DNA of 64,000 nucleotides from Flavobacterium urocaniciphilum (GCF_900110615.1 NZ_FOEI01000009.1:23043-87042), one strand, 5' to 3'. Numbered from the stretch's first letter, positions 1 to 8,918 are shown. The notes: generated from the sequence alone by a model not told the origin. Numbers and translations are program-made.

Positions 1-522
1 TGTACGGGTAAATTCACCAAAAGAATTGAAGAAATTCAAGGTCAAGCTAAAGAATATACTGGAACAATTACGGTTGGCGCTACAACTCCATCTTACGATT
101 TAGAAACTGAAATCAACGAAACATTTCCAACAGAACATATTACAGATGAATTGATTCATGAAACAGTAAAACAATTTATTGGAGAAATTGATCAGAAACC
201 ACCTGTTTTTTCTGCTATTAAAAAAGAAGGTAAACGTTTATACGAACACGCAAGAGCAGGAGAAGAGGTTGAAATAAAATCGAGAAAAGTTACTGTAACC
301 GAATTTGAAATTACGCGTATCGCTTTACCTGAAATTGATTTCAGAATTGTTTGTAGTAAAGGAACTTATATTCGTTCAATTGCATACGATTTCGGACAAG
401 CTTTACAATCGGGCGGACATTTAACAGCGCTTCGTAGAACGAAAATCGGAAATTATTCGGTAGAAAATGGAGTTACTCCGGAAGCTTTTATTGAAGCATT
501 GCAACAATCTCTTTCATCGTAG
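1..522 (+). CDS. truB: tRNA pseudouridine synthase B, 3' part (5' end outside window)
   Basis: Makes pseudouridine 55 in the T-loop of tRNAs. The frame is open from base 1 (173 codons plus stop), so the gene starts upstream of the window and the N-terminal catalytic-Asp motif is missing. Visible family landmarks in order are the KEYTGTITVGATTPSYD segment, the PPVFSAIKKEGKRLYEHAR motif, and the CSKGTYIRSIAYDFGQAL / GGHLTALRRTKIG block that binds tRNA and lines the active site. An internal ATG at 151 is not the start, because upstream codons read as good TruB sequence. Its last 35 bases overlap the convergent thioredoxin-like gene. Identification is secure. Confidence 0.95.
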   Translation, partial: CTGKFTKRIEEIQGQAKEYTGTITVGATTPSYDLETEINETFPTEHITDELIHETVKQFIGEIDQKPPVFSAIKKEGKRLYEHARAGEEVEIKSRKVTVTEFEITRIALPEIDFRIVCSKGTYIRSIAYDFGQALQSGGHLTALRRTKIGNYSVENGVTPEAFIEALQQSLSS

Positions 523-1078
523 TCATACCTTTATCATCTAAATACCATTTTTGTAAAGCAATTTTAGCTGGTTCATCAACGATTCCGTGTTTTGCTTTAT
601 AATCAAGTATTAAATTTTTTGCAGCTTCTGGTCGTGGTCCCCAATGATTAATTACTTCTAAGTTTTCATCTAAAATAATTAATTTCGGAATCGATCTTGC
701 ACCATTTGTTAAAAATTCCGACATCAACGTATCGTTTTCATCTCTAAAAACTACTTTTAATTCAATGTTGTCTACCGAATCAGTCATTAATTTGAGAATC
801 GGTAAAATCTGAGCCACATCGCCACACCAACCTTCAGCAATAACTAACCAAGTTTGTTTGGTATTTATTTTTTGAAGCGCAGCTAAAATTTCAGCATCCA
901 TTTTCAGGGTTTTTTCCAAACGATTCATGCGTACTTCATTCAATTCAGAATAGTGTAATAAATCGGCACTTTGGTCATTACCAGTCGATTTTCCTTCTTT
1001 AATTAATTGACTTACAAATGCTCTGTATTCAGAATACGTAAAACTTTTTTCTAATGCTGATTTGATGATCGTTAACAT
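488..1078 (-). CDS. thioredoxin-like protein (thioredoxin_9 type)
   Basis: 196-residue cytoplasmic protein with no signal peptide. An alpha-helical N-terminal part (about 1-70) precedes a thioredoxin-fold domain with W84-C85-G86-D87-V88 at the active-site position and the cis-proline loop SIPK at about 130-132. Only the first Cys of the classical CxxC is present; this single-Cys WCGD(A/V)AQ form is what I recall for the family, so it is probably not a mutation. Likely a thiol protein of undefined substrate. ATG start at 1078. The 3' end overlaps convergent truB by 35 bp, so both strands code there. Confidence 0.85.
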   Translation of the reverse strand: MLTIIKSALEKSFTYSEYRAFVSQLIKEGKSTGNDQSADLLHYSELNEVRMNRLEKTLKMDAEILAALQKINTKQTWLVIAEGWCGDVAQILPILKLMTDSVDNIELKVVFRDENDTLMSEFLTNGARSIPKLIILDENLEVINHWGPRPEAAKNLILDYKAKHGIVDEPAKIALQKWYLDDKGMTTMKEIVAMLQ

Positions 1079-1167
1079 AACATGGGATTTGATTCTGCAA
1101 AATTAAAAATAATAAATTGCTTTTATGTAATTTAAGTTGCACATAATAATACTGTGACTTTATTCGT

Positions 1168-1175
1168 TACTTTTG
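1168..1175 (+). promoter_or_regulatory. Bacteroidota -7 promoter box for patatin gene
   Basis: TACTTTTG fits the TAnnTTTG -7 consensus of the Bacteroidota primary sigma factor and lies 19 bases before the ATG at 1195. No well-spaced -33 TTG is seen. Confidence 0.5.
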
Positions 1176-1194
1176 TACTTATAATCTTATAATA

Positions 1195-1974
1195 ATGGAA
1201 AGTAATATAAAAAATTATGGTTTGGTTTTTTCTGGTGGAGGTTCAAAAGGAATTGCCCATGCAGGTGTACTTCAATACTTGCAAGAAAAAAATATAAAAC
1301 CAACTTGTATTGCTGGTTCAAGTGCTGGTGCCATTGTAGGTGCGATGTATTCATTCGGTAAAAAACCGGAAGAAATTTTAGAGTTTTTTAAATCGATTTA
1401 TTTTTTTCATTGGAAACATTTTACTTTTAAAAAAGCCGGAATTGTAGATTCTGAATCGTTTAAACGATATTTTCAAGAAATATTTGGCGAAGTTACATTG
1501 GGTGAATTAGAAATTCCAATTCATATCACCGCTACGGATATGGTGAAAGGAAAATTAAAAATATTTAATCCTGAAACGAAAGTTGTGGATGCGATTTTGG
1601 CTTCAACAGCAGTTCCTGGAATGATTTCGCCTTATGAATTAAATGGTGATTTATATAGTGACGGCGGAATTTTAAATCATTTTCCAGCCGATTTATTATT
1701 GGGAAAATGCGAATCTATAATTGGTGTTTATGTGAGTCCGTTACAAAATATGGAAGCCAAAAACCTGAATTCTATTAAATCGGTAACTTATAGAGCTTTA
1801 GAATTATTAACAGCCAATTCGAGTTATCAAAAATTTAATTATTGTGATTTTATGATTGAACCTAAAGAATTGGCCTATTTTAGTACTTTTGAAACCAATA
1901 AAACTAAGATGGAAATGATCTATAAAATTGGTTATGAAGAAGCCAAAAAGTGTTTTGAAAAAATAGAGTCATAA
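1195..1974 (+). CDS. patatin-like phospholipase family protein
   Basis: 259-residue single-domain patatin hydrolase, probably a cytoplasmic or membrane-associated lipid acyl hydrolase. The oxyanion-hole motif GGGSKG is at about 14-19, the nucleophile elbow G-S-S-A-G at 41-45 (Ser43), and the catalytic Asp of the DGG motif at about 156. There is no signal peptide and no extra outer-membrane domain, so this is the short form rather than the PlpD-type secreted form. It stands alone between the thioredoxin-like gene and pyrH, with its own -7 box. Physiological substrate unknown. Confidence 0.92.
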   Translation: MESNIKNYGLVFSGGGSKGIAHAGVLQYLQEKNIKPTCIAGSSAGAIVGAMYSFGKKPEEILEFFKSIYFFHWKHFTFKKAGIVDSESFKRYFQEIFGEVTLGELEIPIHITATDMVKGKLKIFNPETKVVDAILASTAVPGMISPYELNGDLYSDGGILNHFPADLLLGKCESIIGVYVSPLQNMEAKNLNSIKSVTYRALELLTANSSYQKFNYCDFMIEPKELAYFSTFETNKTKMEMIYKIGYEEAKKCFEKIES

Positions 1975-2012
1975 TTCTTAAAAACATATTTTTTAAAAAA
2001 GAGCGATTTACC

Positions 2013-2020
2013 TATATTTG
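2013..2020 (+). promoter_or_regulatory. -7 promoter box upstream of pyrH
   Basis: TATATTTG matches TAnnTTTG and is followed by about 60 bases of leader before the pyrH ATG at 2081. It probably drives pyrH and frr together. Confidence 0.55.
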
Positions 2021-2080
2021 CATCAAAATTTCAGAGTTAATCATTAATATATTCTGAAAAAAATCAAACAATTCAACACA

Positions 2081-2788
2081 ATGAGTTACAAAAGAATACT
2101 TCTAAAATTAAGCGGAGAAGCTTTAATGGGTGAAAGACAATACGGAATTGATCCTAAAACTTTAGCCGAATATGCAGCTGAAATTAAACAAATTCACGAT
2201 AAAGGAATTGAAATTGCCATAGTAATTGGTGGTGGAAATATTTTTAGAGGTGTAGCAGGTGCAAGTAATGGAATGGATAGAGTGCAAGGGGATTACATGG
2301 GTATGTTAGCTACTGTAATTAATGGAATGGCTTTACAAGGTGCTTTAGAAGATGCTGGAATGCCAACTCGTTTACAAACAGCTTTAAAAATTGAAGCAAT
2401 TGCTGAACCTTATATCAAAAGAAGAGCTACACGTCACTTAGAAAAAGGTAGAATTGTAATTTTTGGTGCAGGAACTGGAAATCCATATTTCACAACAGAT
2501 ACTGCTGCCGTTTTAAGAGGAATTGAAGTTGATTGTGATGTAATTTTAAAAGGAACTCGTGTTGATGGTGTGTACACTGCCGATCCTGAAAAAGATCCGA
2601 ATGCAATAAAATTTGATAAAATTTCGTTTGACGATGTATTGGCAAAAGGATTAAACGTTATGGATACGACTGCGTTTACATTGAGTCAAGAAAACAAATT
2701 ACCAATTATTGTTTTTGATATGAACAAAAAAGGTAACTTACTAAAAATTTGTAATGGAGAAACTGTAGGAACTACTGTAACTATATAA
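2081..2788 (+). CDS. pyrH: UMP kinase
   Basis: Phosphorylates UMP to UDP with ATP in pyrimidine nucleotide synthesis. The 235 residues match the usual bacterial length. Amino-acid-kinase landmarks are the N-terminal [10 protein letters not shown], the glycine-rich GGGNIFRG at about 51-58, the [11 protein letters not shown] region, and [11 protein letters not shown] with the [15 protein letters not shown] segment. It is followed 81 bp later by frr on the same strand, the common pyrH-frr order. Cytoplasmic hexamer by family knowledge. Confidence 0.98.
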   Translation: MSYKRILLKLSGEALMGERQYGIDPKTLAEYAAEIKQIHDKGIEIAIVIGGGNIFRGVAGASNGMDRVQGDYMGMLATVINGMALQGALEDAGMPTRLQTALKIEAIAEPYIKRRATRHLEKGRIVIFGAGTGNPYFTTDTAAVLRGIEVDCDVILKGTRVDGVYTADPEKDPNAIKFDKISFDDVLAKGLNVMDTTAFTLSQENKLPIIVFDMNKKGNLLKICNGETVGTTVTI

Positions 2789-2790
2789 TT

Positions 2791-2840
2791 AGATTATTAG
2801 AATTTTAGACTTTTTTAGAAAATTATTAGTCTAATAATCT
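2791..2840. repeat. 11-bp inverted repeat in pyrH-frr spacer
   Basis: AGATTATTAGA (2791-2801) is repeated inverted as TCTAATAATCT (2830-2840). The spacer goes on with more variants of the same AATCTAA words up to the frr start. It could fold as a weak AT-only hairpin between two cotranscribed genes; no T-run follows, so it is not called a terminator. Confidence 0.5.
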
Positions 2841-2869
2841 TTAATCTAACAATCTAAAAAATCAAACTA

Positions 2870-3433
2870 ATGACAGAAGAAATTAATTTTATTATCGACA
2901 GCGCTAAAGAATCAATGGATGGTGCAGTAGCGCATTTAGAAAAAGAATTTTTAAATATTAGAGCGGGTAAAGCGTCTCCTCAAATGTTAGGTGGTGTTTT
3001 TGTAGATTATTATGGATCTCAAACAGCTTTATCTCAAGTTGCCAATGTAAATGCAGCAGATGCTAGAACGTTAACAGTTACGCCTTGGGAAAAATCGATG
3101 TTACAACCAATTGAAAAAGCAATTATGATTGCTAATTTAGGGTTGAACCCGATGAATAATGGTGAAAACATCATTATTAATATTCCTGCATTAACGGAAG
3201 AAAGAAGACGCGAATTAGTTAAGCAAGCGAAAGCAGAAGCTGAAGATGCAAAAATTAGTGTGCGTAACGCTCGTAAAGATGCAAACAACGACATTAAAAA
3301 AGAAGAGAAAAATGGAACTTCTGAAGATATTTGTAAAAAAGCTGAAGAAGATGTTCAGAAATTAACAGATAGTTTCATCAAAAAAATTGATGATCATTTA
3401 GTGGTTAAAGAAGCTGAAATCATGAAAGTTTAA
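2870..3433 (+). CDS. frr: ribosome recycling factor
   Basis: Splits the post-termination ribosome together with EF-G. 187 residues, the usual size. The N-terminal helix carries AHLEKEFLNIRAGKASP, followed by the domain II segment with VDYYGSQTALSQVANVNA and TVTPWEKSML, then LTEERRRELVKQAKAEAEDAKISVRNARKDAN in the long helix. Lies 81 bp after pyrH and is probably cotranscribed. An 86-residue reverse ORF inside it is a coding shadow. Confidence 0.98.
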   Translation: MTEEINFIIDSAKESMDGAVAHLEKEFLNIRAGKASPQMLGGVFVDYYGSQTALSQVANVNAADARTLTVTPWEKSMLQPIEKAIMIANLGLNPMNNGENIIINIPALTEERRRELVKQAKAEAEDAKISVRNARKDANNDIKKEEKNGTSEDICKKAEEDVQKLTDSFIKKIDDHLVVKEAEIMKV

Positions 3434-3557
3434 GTTTATTTCTTTATTTAAAATCATACCAAATTTTATTATTAATTTTTAATTACTTTATGCTTGAAGT
3501 GACATAATTTCAAGCGTGTATTTATATTTTTTAACCATTAAAAACAGACAAAAACAA

Positions 3558-5108
3558 ATGAAAAAAATTCTCTCAACGTTATTTTGCGTTTTAGCAATTA
3601 ATGTTTTTTATGCACAGGACATTCCGAATAAAACTATTAAAAGTGAAGTTTTCAAAGACGAATATAAGCATTCAACTATTGCTTTAGTTGAAGACGACGG
3701 AAATGGTGGTGTATTTATTGTTAGAAGTTATTTTGGGGGTATTTTTTCACCTGGAGCAGGATATTATTTCGAACACTATGACGCAAATTTAAAATTGATC
3801 AAAGAATTCGAATATGAAATGAAACGTTCTGAATTTGAAAAATACGGATCAATTTTAGGAGTAATCATGAATGGTGATCAAGTTAACTTAATTGATTTTG
3901 TTTATAATACTAAAGACAAAGCATTTGTTTGTTCTGCATTAACTTCTAAAATCAGTGATTTTAAATTTGATAAAAAAGAACTTTTTAGACTTGCGAGTGA
4001 AGATGTAATGAAATCTCAGTGGTTTGGTGGTAATCAATTTGATGGAGATTCAGGAACTAATTTCATTTTAAATGAAGATAAAACTGCGTTTGCCATTACA
4101 ATTGACATTAAAGATAAAAATACAGAAACACATAAAGTATATTTGTTTGACAACAAGTTAAATAAAAAAATTGACCATAATTTCAAAAGAGAAATTAAAG
4201 ACAAAAAATTCAAATATGAGAATATTGATGTATCTAAAGATGGAAATAACCTTTACCTTTTAGGAAAAGTTTATACAGATGAGAAAAAGAAGAAAAAAGA
4301 AGGTGGAAAATACCAATATGAATTAACAAGAATAAATAAAGATGGTCAGGTTTCTCAAGTTTTCGATACAGATGAACATTTTTCTGGTTCATTAAAAACT
4401 GTTGTTTTCCAAGATAAATTAACATGTATTGGATTTTATTCAGATAGAAAAGATTACCGTTACAAAGGGATTAGTTATTTCGAATTAGATCCAATTTCAT
4501 TAGCAATCCGTAAATCAAAATACAATCCATTTACAGAACAATTTATTGTTGATAAATACGGAAAAAGTAAAGATAAAGAATTGAAAAACTTATCTTTCAG
4601 AGGTATAATGATTACTGCACAAAACGAAATTGTATTCAACGCTGAAGAATTTTATATAACAACTCATTATCATAGTTCTCCAAACGGTGGTGGTACTACT
4701 ACATATGTTTATCATTATGATGATATCGTAAGTGCTAAAATTGGAAATGATGGAAACATTATTTGGGCAAGAAATATCAACAAGCGTCAAGCTACTAGTG
4801 GCGACGAATCTTATATTTCTTATACATCAACTATAAAAGGAAATGATACTTACTTCTTTATTAATACAGGTGAAAAAGTAAAAAAATTAAGTAACGATAG
4901 AATCCAATTCGGACAAACAAGTACGAAAAAATCAAACTTAAACATTATTAGAATTAACCCAGAGGGTAATTTTGATTTCCAAGAAATTTTAGATGATAAA
5001 GCTAATGAAGTACCATTTATGGTTTCAAGTGGGGCAATTGCTAGTAATTCTGTTTATTTCATTGGACGTAAAGGAAAGAAAAAACAAATTTTAAAGGTTA
5101 CTTTATAA
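3558..5108 (+). CDS. secreted or periplasmic protein of unknown function
   Basis: 516 residues from the ATG at 3558. A GTG 42 bases upstream is open, but the ATG places a textbook signal peptide (MKKILSTLFCVLAINVFYAQ, cleavage before Asp) at the very N-terminus, so it is preferred. The mature part is rich in Lys, Asp and Tyr with repeated short beta-like stretches (YLFDNKLNKKI, ISYFELDPISL, IRINPEGNFDF), which suggests a beta-propeller-like periplasmic protein. I recognise no catalytic motif and no lipobox or T9SS tail. The 475-residue protein at 58699-60126 has a similar general look, but homology is not established. Confidence 0.75.
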   Translation: MKKILSTLFCVLAINVFYAQDIPNKTIKSEVFKDEYKHSTIALVEDDGNGGVFIVRSYFGGIFSPGAGYYFEHYDANLKLIKEFEYEMKRSEFEKYGSILGVIMNGDQVNLIDFVYNTKDKAFVCSALTSKISDFKFDKKELFRLASEDVMKSQWFGGNQFDGDSGTNFILNEDKTAFAITIDIKDKNTETHKVYLFDNKLNKKIDHNFKREIKDKKFKYENIDVSKDGNNLYLLGKVYTDEKKKKKEGGKYQYELTRINKDGQVSQVFDTDEHFSGSLKTVVFQDKLTCIGFYSDRKDYRYKGISYFELDPISLAIRKSKYNPFTEQFIVDKYGKSKDKELKNLSFRGIMITAQNEIVFNAEEFYITTHYHSSPNGGGTTTYVYHYDDIVSAKIGNDGNIIWARNINKRQATSGDESYISYTSTIKGNDTYFFINTGEKVKKLSNDRIQFGQTSTKKSNLNIIRINPEGNFDFQEILDDKANEVPFMVSSGAIASNSVYFIGRKGKKKQILKVTL

Positions 5109-5119
5109 TTTAAATAATA

Positions 5120-5148
5120 AAAAAGAGATTGGTTACCAATCTCTTTTT
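5120..5148. terminator. bidirectional intrinsic terminator
   Basis: Stem AAAAAGAGATTGG (5120-5132) pairs with CCAATCTCTTTTT (5136-5148) around a 3-base loop. T-runs flank both sides. It serves the secreted-protein gene on + and the SDR gene on -, whose stop codon lies inside the stem. Confidence 0.85.
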
Positions 5149-6155
5149 TTATTTATCAATTCTAAAAAATATTCTTTCATATCTCGGAATTCAAAATCAA
5201 TTGTATTTTTGATTTTACTACAATCGTGAATTTCTTCATTATATAACGATTTGATAGTCGATTTTGTGAGCATTCTTTTTCTGAAAAACAGCTTCGCAAA
5301 AATTAATTCAATAATACTCACCACTTGAGTTTGCCATTTCTTTACCAAATATTTTGGCTTTTTTACATTTTTGTCACACTGAGCTTGTCGAAGTGCTTCC
5401 GCAATTCTGTCAAATAATTCTTTATAAGTAATGTCTTCAGCAACTAATGAAAATCGTTCGCCAGAAATGTTACTTTTCATTAAAGTAATCATCGCTTTCA
5501 CGACATCTTCAACGGCAACAATTCCAATCTTTCCTAACGTATAAAAAGATTGTCCTTCTTTTATGTTTTGAATGAACAAACTGCTGCCATCTTTCGGGAA
5601 ACCGTATCCGAAAATAACAGCTGGATTTACCATTACCACATCTAATCCTTCTTGAAAGCCACGCCAAACTTCCATTTCGGCTCCAAATTTAGAAATCGCA
5701 TAATCACTTCGAATGGCTTCTGGATTTCTATCGGTTTCTTCAGTAATTATTTTATTGTGTTCTGTTCCATTTCCTAAAGCAGCAATTGAACTTACATAAC
5801 ATAATTTTTTTACCTTATATGCCAAGCAAATATTAACCACATTTGCTGTGCCTATAATATTGTTTTGATATAGTTTTTCTTCGTCATTTGGATCAAAAGA
5901 TACATAAGCGGCACAATGATACATGTAAGAAACGTTTGTAAAAGCATTTTCAAGAGCAGGAACATCTAAAACATCGGCTTTTACCCAATCAATTTTTTCA
6001 TAATCAGAAAGTCGGTTTTCTTTTTCGAAGAGATTTTTAATATAATTGAGTTTCTTCTCACTTCTATAAATAGCTCGAATGGCTTCATGTTCTGAAGTAA
6101 GTTGTAGTACTAAATGAAATCCAACTAAACCCGTTGCGCCTGTGACTAATATCAT
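5133..6155 (-). CDS. NAD(P)-dependent extended SDR epimerase/dehydratase family protein
   Basis: 340-residue Rossmann-fold protein. The dinucleotide motif GATGLVG is at about 5-11, the SSIAALG strand supplies the catalytic Ser, and SDYAISKFGAE gives the YxxxK pair. It resembles flavobacterial dihydroflavonol-reductase-like or sugar epimerases; the substrate cannot be told. Near the C-terminus (about residue 255) the peptide ALRQAQCDKN is encoded by a short interspersed repeat at 5372-5395, which looks like an in-frame insertion in a helix that would otherwise run from RIAEAL to NVKKPK. The same DNA repeat occurs in another SDR gene at 55106-55957. ATG start at 6155. Confidence 0.88.
   Translation of the reverse strand: MILVTGATGLVGFHLVLQLTSEHEAIRAIYRSEKKLNYIKNLFEKENRLSDYEKIDWVKADVLDVPALENAFTNVSYMYHCAAYVSFDPNDEEKLYQNNIIGTANVVNICLAYKVKKLCYVSSIAALGNGTEHNKIITEETDRNPEAIRSDYAISKFGAEMEVWRGFQEGLDVVMVNPAVIFGYGFPKDGSSLFIQNIKEGQSFYTLGKIGIVAVEDVVKAMITLMKSNISGERFSLVAEDITYKELFDRIAEALRQAQCDKNVKKPKYLVKKWQTQVVSIIELIFAKLFFRKRMLTKSTIKSLYNEEIHDCSKIKNTIDFEFRDMKEYFLELINKKRDW
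5372..5395. repeat. short interspersed repeat inside the SDR coding sequence (copy A)
   Basis: The + strand core GCTTGTCGAAG is preceded by TGTCACACTGA and bounded by CACT...AGTG complementary ends. It matches 55310-55332 at 21 of 23 bases in the same orientation. Read on the minus strand in the SDR frame it encodes LRQAQCD. Confidence 0.8.
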
Positions 6156-6212
6156 GGAGTAAAAATAATGAAATTTGTTTTGATTTTGAGCGAGAAAAAT
6201 TAATTACTAATC

Positions 6213-6220
6213 TATATTTG
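6213..6220 (+). promoter_or_regulatory. -7 promoter box for the 196-residue membrane protein gene
   Basis: TATATTTG fits TAnnTTTG, 34 bases before the ATG at 6255. Confidence 0.5.
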
Positions 6221-6254
6221 TTAATTCTGAAACAAAATTAACTGTAAACGTAAG

Positions 6255-6845
6255 ATGCAAATTGAAAAAATGTCGGCCTCAGATTTAGAATTTCTCAAAT
6301 CTGAAAGTAATAAAAGCAAACAAAGATTCTTCAAACTTTTTATTACAAGTTTAAAATATATTTTGCCCTTATTGTTTTTAATTTTAATTATTCCAATGGA
6401 ATATTTAAAGTTGTTAAAAGTGTTTAAAAGGAAAAGTGTTAAAACTATCAATAATGAAATTACAGGTTCGTTATTAAGTAATTTTAATGCTTTAGAACTA
6501 ACTTTATTTGTTGTAATTCCAATAGTAATTTGCTTCTTATTTCTTTTCTACTTTTACTTTTTATATGCCAAATTACCTATTGCAAAAGATAGGAAAGAAC
6601 AGCAAAAAGAAATTATTTCAATTGCTGTTTTGCGAGTAAGTGAAATTACCGGAAGAATGCGCATGAATGTGCCAACAAATTTAAATGTTGATTATTATTT
6701 GTGGTTGGAAAACAATAAATTTAAAATGAAAGAATACTATTTTAATTCACAAATAGACCCCGAATTTTTAAACGCAAAAAGTATCGTAATAGAAAGAACA
6801 ATTCATTCTAAATTAGAATTATCTAAAAGAGTAATTACTGAATAA
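6255..6845 (+). CDS. two-helix membrane protein of unknown function
   Basis: 196 residues. Two hydrophobic segments are visible, at about 30-52 (ITSLKYILPLLFLILIIPM) and about 92-115 (LFVVIPIVICFLFLFYFYFL), with a basic loop of about 40 residues between them and a charged C-terminal domain of about 80 residues that contains DRKEQQKEIISIAVLRVSE. I do not recognise the family. The stop codon abuts the convergent lipoprotein gene with no gap. The -7 box supports an independent transcript. Confidence 0.7.
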   Translation: MQIEKMSASDLEFLKSESNKSKQRFFKLFITSLKYILPLLFLILIIPMEYLKLLKVFKRKSVKTINNEITGSLLSNFNALELTLFVVIPIVICFLFLFYFYFLYAKLPIAKDRKEQQKEIISIAVLRVSEITGRMRMNVPTNLNVDYYLWLENNKFKMKEYYFNSQIDPEFLNAKSIVIERTIHSKLELSKRVITE

Positions 6846-7250
6846 TTAGTTTTTAAATTGAGTGCTAGAATTACCAAAATTAAAATCACCCCAATCATAA
6901 GTAGCAGTAATTAATACTATTGCAACGATTCCAACTGATAAAGTGATGCCAACTACATTCAAAACGGTTGAAGTTGTTCGATCTTTTATGCGTAACGATT
7001 TATATTTTTCTGGAGACATTGGAAATTCTATTTTATTACCATTGTCGTAATACACACCATAGTAAGACGAATCTTTATATGTAATTTTTCTTAGTTTTAC
7101 TTTTCTGTCTTCCGTCGTCATTAATTTTACTGGTTTTTTAGATAAATATGCTTCATTAAACGTGGCTTCTTTTTTATAATACACACTGCAACTATTCAAA
7201 AGAATAAAAAGTGATACATAAACAACTGTAGTTTTTATAAAAGTTTTCAT
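6846..7250 (-). CDS. small lipoprotein of unknown function
   Basis: 134 residues. The N-terminus has a short basic start, a hydrophobic stretch and the lipobox-like LLNSC at about 17-21, so Cys21 is probably lipidated. The middle region is charged (EDRKVKLRKITYKDSSYYGVYYDNG), and a second hydrophobic stretch (STVLNVVGITLSVGIVAIVLI) at about 93-113 may be a membrane anchor. A CAAATTTA at 7262-7269, read on the minus strand, is a TAAATTTG -7 box just upstream. Function unknown. Confidence 0.72.
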   Translation of the reverse strand: MKTFIKTTVVYVSLFILLNSCSVYYKKEATFNEAYLSKKPVKLMTTEDRKVKLRKITYKDSSYYGVYYDNGNKIEFPMSPEKYKSLRIKDRTTSTVLNVVGITLSVGIVAIVLITATYDWGDFNFGNSSTQFKN

Positions 7251-7261
7251 GATTTTTATTG

Positions 7262-7269
7262 CAAATTTA
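7262..7269 (-). promoter_or_regulatory. -7 promoter box of the small lipoprotein gene
   Basis: On the minus strand this reads TAAATTTG (TAnnTTTG), 11 bases before the ATG at 7250, so the leader would be very short. Confidence 0.45.
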
Positions 7270-7383
7270 CTTATTAATATTTGTAATTAAATGAAAATCA
7301 GTTAATTGAATAGTTTTAATCTGTAAAATGTAAATATGAGCTATTGTTAACAAAGTTGAATTTTAAACTCCATTTTTTTGCAC

Positions 7384-7391
7384 TATATTTG
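7384..7391 (+). promoter_or_regulatory. -7 promoter box of asnS
   Basis: TATATTTG matches the TAnnTTTG consensus, 25 bases before the asnS ATG at 7417. A TTG at 7356-7358 is 25 bases upstream, slightly beyond the usual -33 spacing. Confidence 0.6.
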
Positions 7392-7416
7392 CAGTATTAA
7401 TGAATATTAGGAAAAG

Positions 7417-8865
7417 ATGAAGCATACAAGAATTATAGATTTATTAAACAACACTAAAACTTTACAAGAAGTAACCGTAAAAGGTTGGGTTAGAACATTT
7501 AGAAACAATCAATTTATTGCTTTAAATGATGGTTCAACTATACATAATATTCAATGTGTTGTTGATTTTGAAAATACACCTGAAGAAACATTAAAAAGAA
7601 TTACAACTAGTGCTGCAATTTGCGTAAAAGGTACTTTGGTTGAAAGTCAAGGTGCTGGTCAGAAAGTTGAAGTACAAGTTTCAAAAATTGAAATCTTAGG
7701 TGATTCTGATGCAGAAAAATATCCAATCCAATTAAGAAATCGTCCTAGTTTAGAATTTTTAAGAGAACAAGCACATTTACGTGTAAGAACAAATGTTTTC
7801 GGAGCGGTTATGAGAGTACGTTCTGTATTGTCATTTGCGGTTCATAAATATTTCCAAGAAAAAGGATTTTACTATGTAAATACACCAATTATTACAGGTT
7901 CTGATGCAGAAGGTGCTGGAGAAATGTTCCAAGTTTCGGCATTACCATTTGATAATACACCAAGAACAGAAGATGGAAAAGTTGATTATAAAGAAGACTT
8001 TTTTGGAAAGCAAACGAACTTAACGGTTTCTGGACAGTTAGAAGCGGAAACGTATGCCATGGCTTTAGGTCAAGTGTATACATTCGGACCAACTTTCCGT
8101 GCTGAAAATTCAAACACTTCTCGTCACTTAGCCGAATTCTGGATGATTGAACCAGAAGTAGCTTTCAATGATTTAGCAGCAAATATGGATTTAGCTGAAG
8201 ATTTTATTCAGTATGTAATTCGTTATGCAGTTGAAAATTGTGCCGATGATTTAAAATTCTTAGAAGGTCGTTTGTTAGAAGAAGAAAAACAAAAACCTCA
8301 AGCAGAACGTAGTGAAATGGCGTTGTTAGAAAAATTAAACTTCGTTTTAGAAAATAATTTCAAACGTGTTTCTTATACAGAAGCTATCGATATTTTAAAG
8401 AATTCGAAACCAAATAAAAATAAAAAATTCCAATACTTAATTGAAGAATGGGGTGCCGACTTACAATCAGAGCACGAACGTTTCTTAGTTGAAAAACACT
8501 TTAAATGCCCAGTAATTTTATTCGATTATCCAGCAAAAATTAAAGCGTTTTACATGCGTTTAAATGATGGTACGGAACCTGGAAGAGAAACAGTAAGAGC
8601 AATGGATATCTTATTCCCAGGAATTGGAGAAATTGTTGGAGGTTCTCAAAGAGAAGAGCGTTTAGATGTTTTAATTGAAAAAATGCACGCTCTAGGAATT
8701 GAAGAAGAAGAATTATGGTGGTATTTAGATACGCGTAGATTCGGAACTGCTGTTCACTCTGGTTTCGGATTAGGATTTGAAAGATTGGTATTGTTCGTAA
8801 CGGGTATGACAAATATTCGCGACGTAATTCCTTTCCCAAGAACACCTCAAAATGCTGAATTCTAA
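7417..8865 (+). CDS. asnS: asparaginyl-tRNA synthetase
   Basis: Class II aminoacyl-tRNA synthetase charging tRNA-Asn. 482 residues. An N-terminal OB-fold anticodon-binding domain (about 17-105, [20 protein letters not shown]) is followed by the catalytic domain with motif 2 ([25 protein letters not shown] at about 226-250) and motif 3 ([25 protein letters not shown] near the C-terminus). The sequence [11 protein letters not shown] fits AsnRS rather than AspRS. Downstream is rpoN, 69 bp away. Confidence 0.98.
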   Translation: MKHTRIIDLLNNTKTLQEVTVKGWVRTFRNNQFIALNDGSTIHNIQCVVDFENTPEETLKRITTSAAICVKGTLVESQGAGQKVEVQVSKIEILGDSDAEKYPIQLRNRPSLEFLREQAHLRVRTNVFGAVMRVRSVLSFAVHKYFQEKGFYYVNTPIITGSDAEGAGEMFQVSALPFDNTPRTEDGKVDYKEDFFGKQTNLTVSGQLEAETYAMALGQVYTFGPTFRAENSNTSRHLAEFWMIEPEVAFNDLAANMDLAEDFIQYVIRYAVENCADDLKFLEGRLLEEEKQKPQAERSEMALLEKLNFVLENNFKRVSYTEAIDILKNSKPNKNKKFQYLIEEWGADLQSEHERFLVEKHFKCPVILFDYPAKIKAFYMRLNDGTEPGRETVRAMDILFPGIGEIVGGSQREERLDVLIEKMHALGIEEEELWWYLDTRRFGTAVHSGFGLGFERLVLFVTGMTNIRDVIPFPRTPQNAEF

Positions 8866-8875
8866 AAAGTGTATT

Positions 8876-8918
8876 GTTTATTGTTTGTAGTTCAAAATTG
8901 TAACTATAAACAATAAAC
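8876..8918. repeat. 17-bp inverted repeat between asnS and rpoN
   Basis: GTTTATTGTTTGTAGTT (8876-8892) faces AACTATAAACAATAAAC (8902-8918), with one G-U-compatible mismatch and a 9-base loop. The spacer is built from repeats of the same TATTGTTT/AACAATAA words. No T-run follows the stem; it may be a processing or attenuation hairpin or simply a repeat relic. Confidence 0.55.

Noticed and set aside
3034..3294. 86-residue minus ORF inside frr
   Set aside because: Antisense of a universally conserved gene; no independent evidence.
3516..3557. Upstream GTG start for the secreted protein
   Set aside because: Would place 14 residues before a perfect signal peptide; the ATG at 3558 is preferred.
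8540..8845. 101-residue minus ORF inside asnS
   Set aside because: Antisense shadow over motif 3 of the synthetase.
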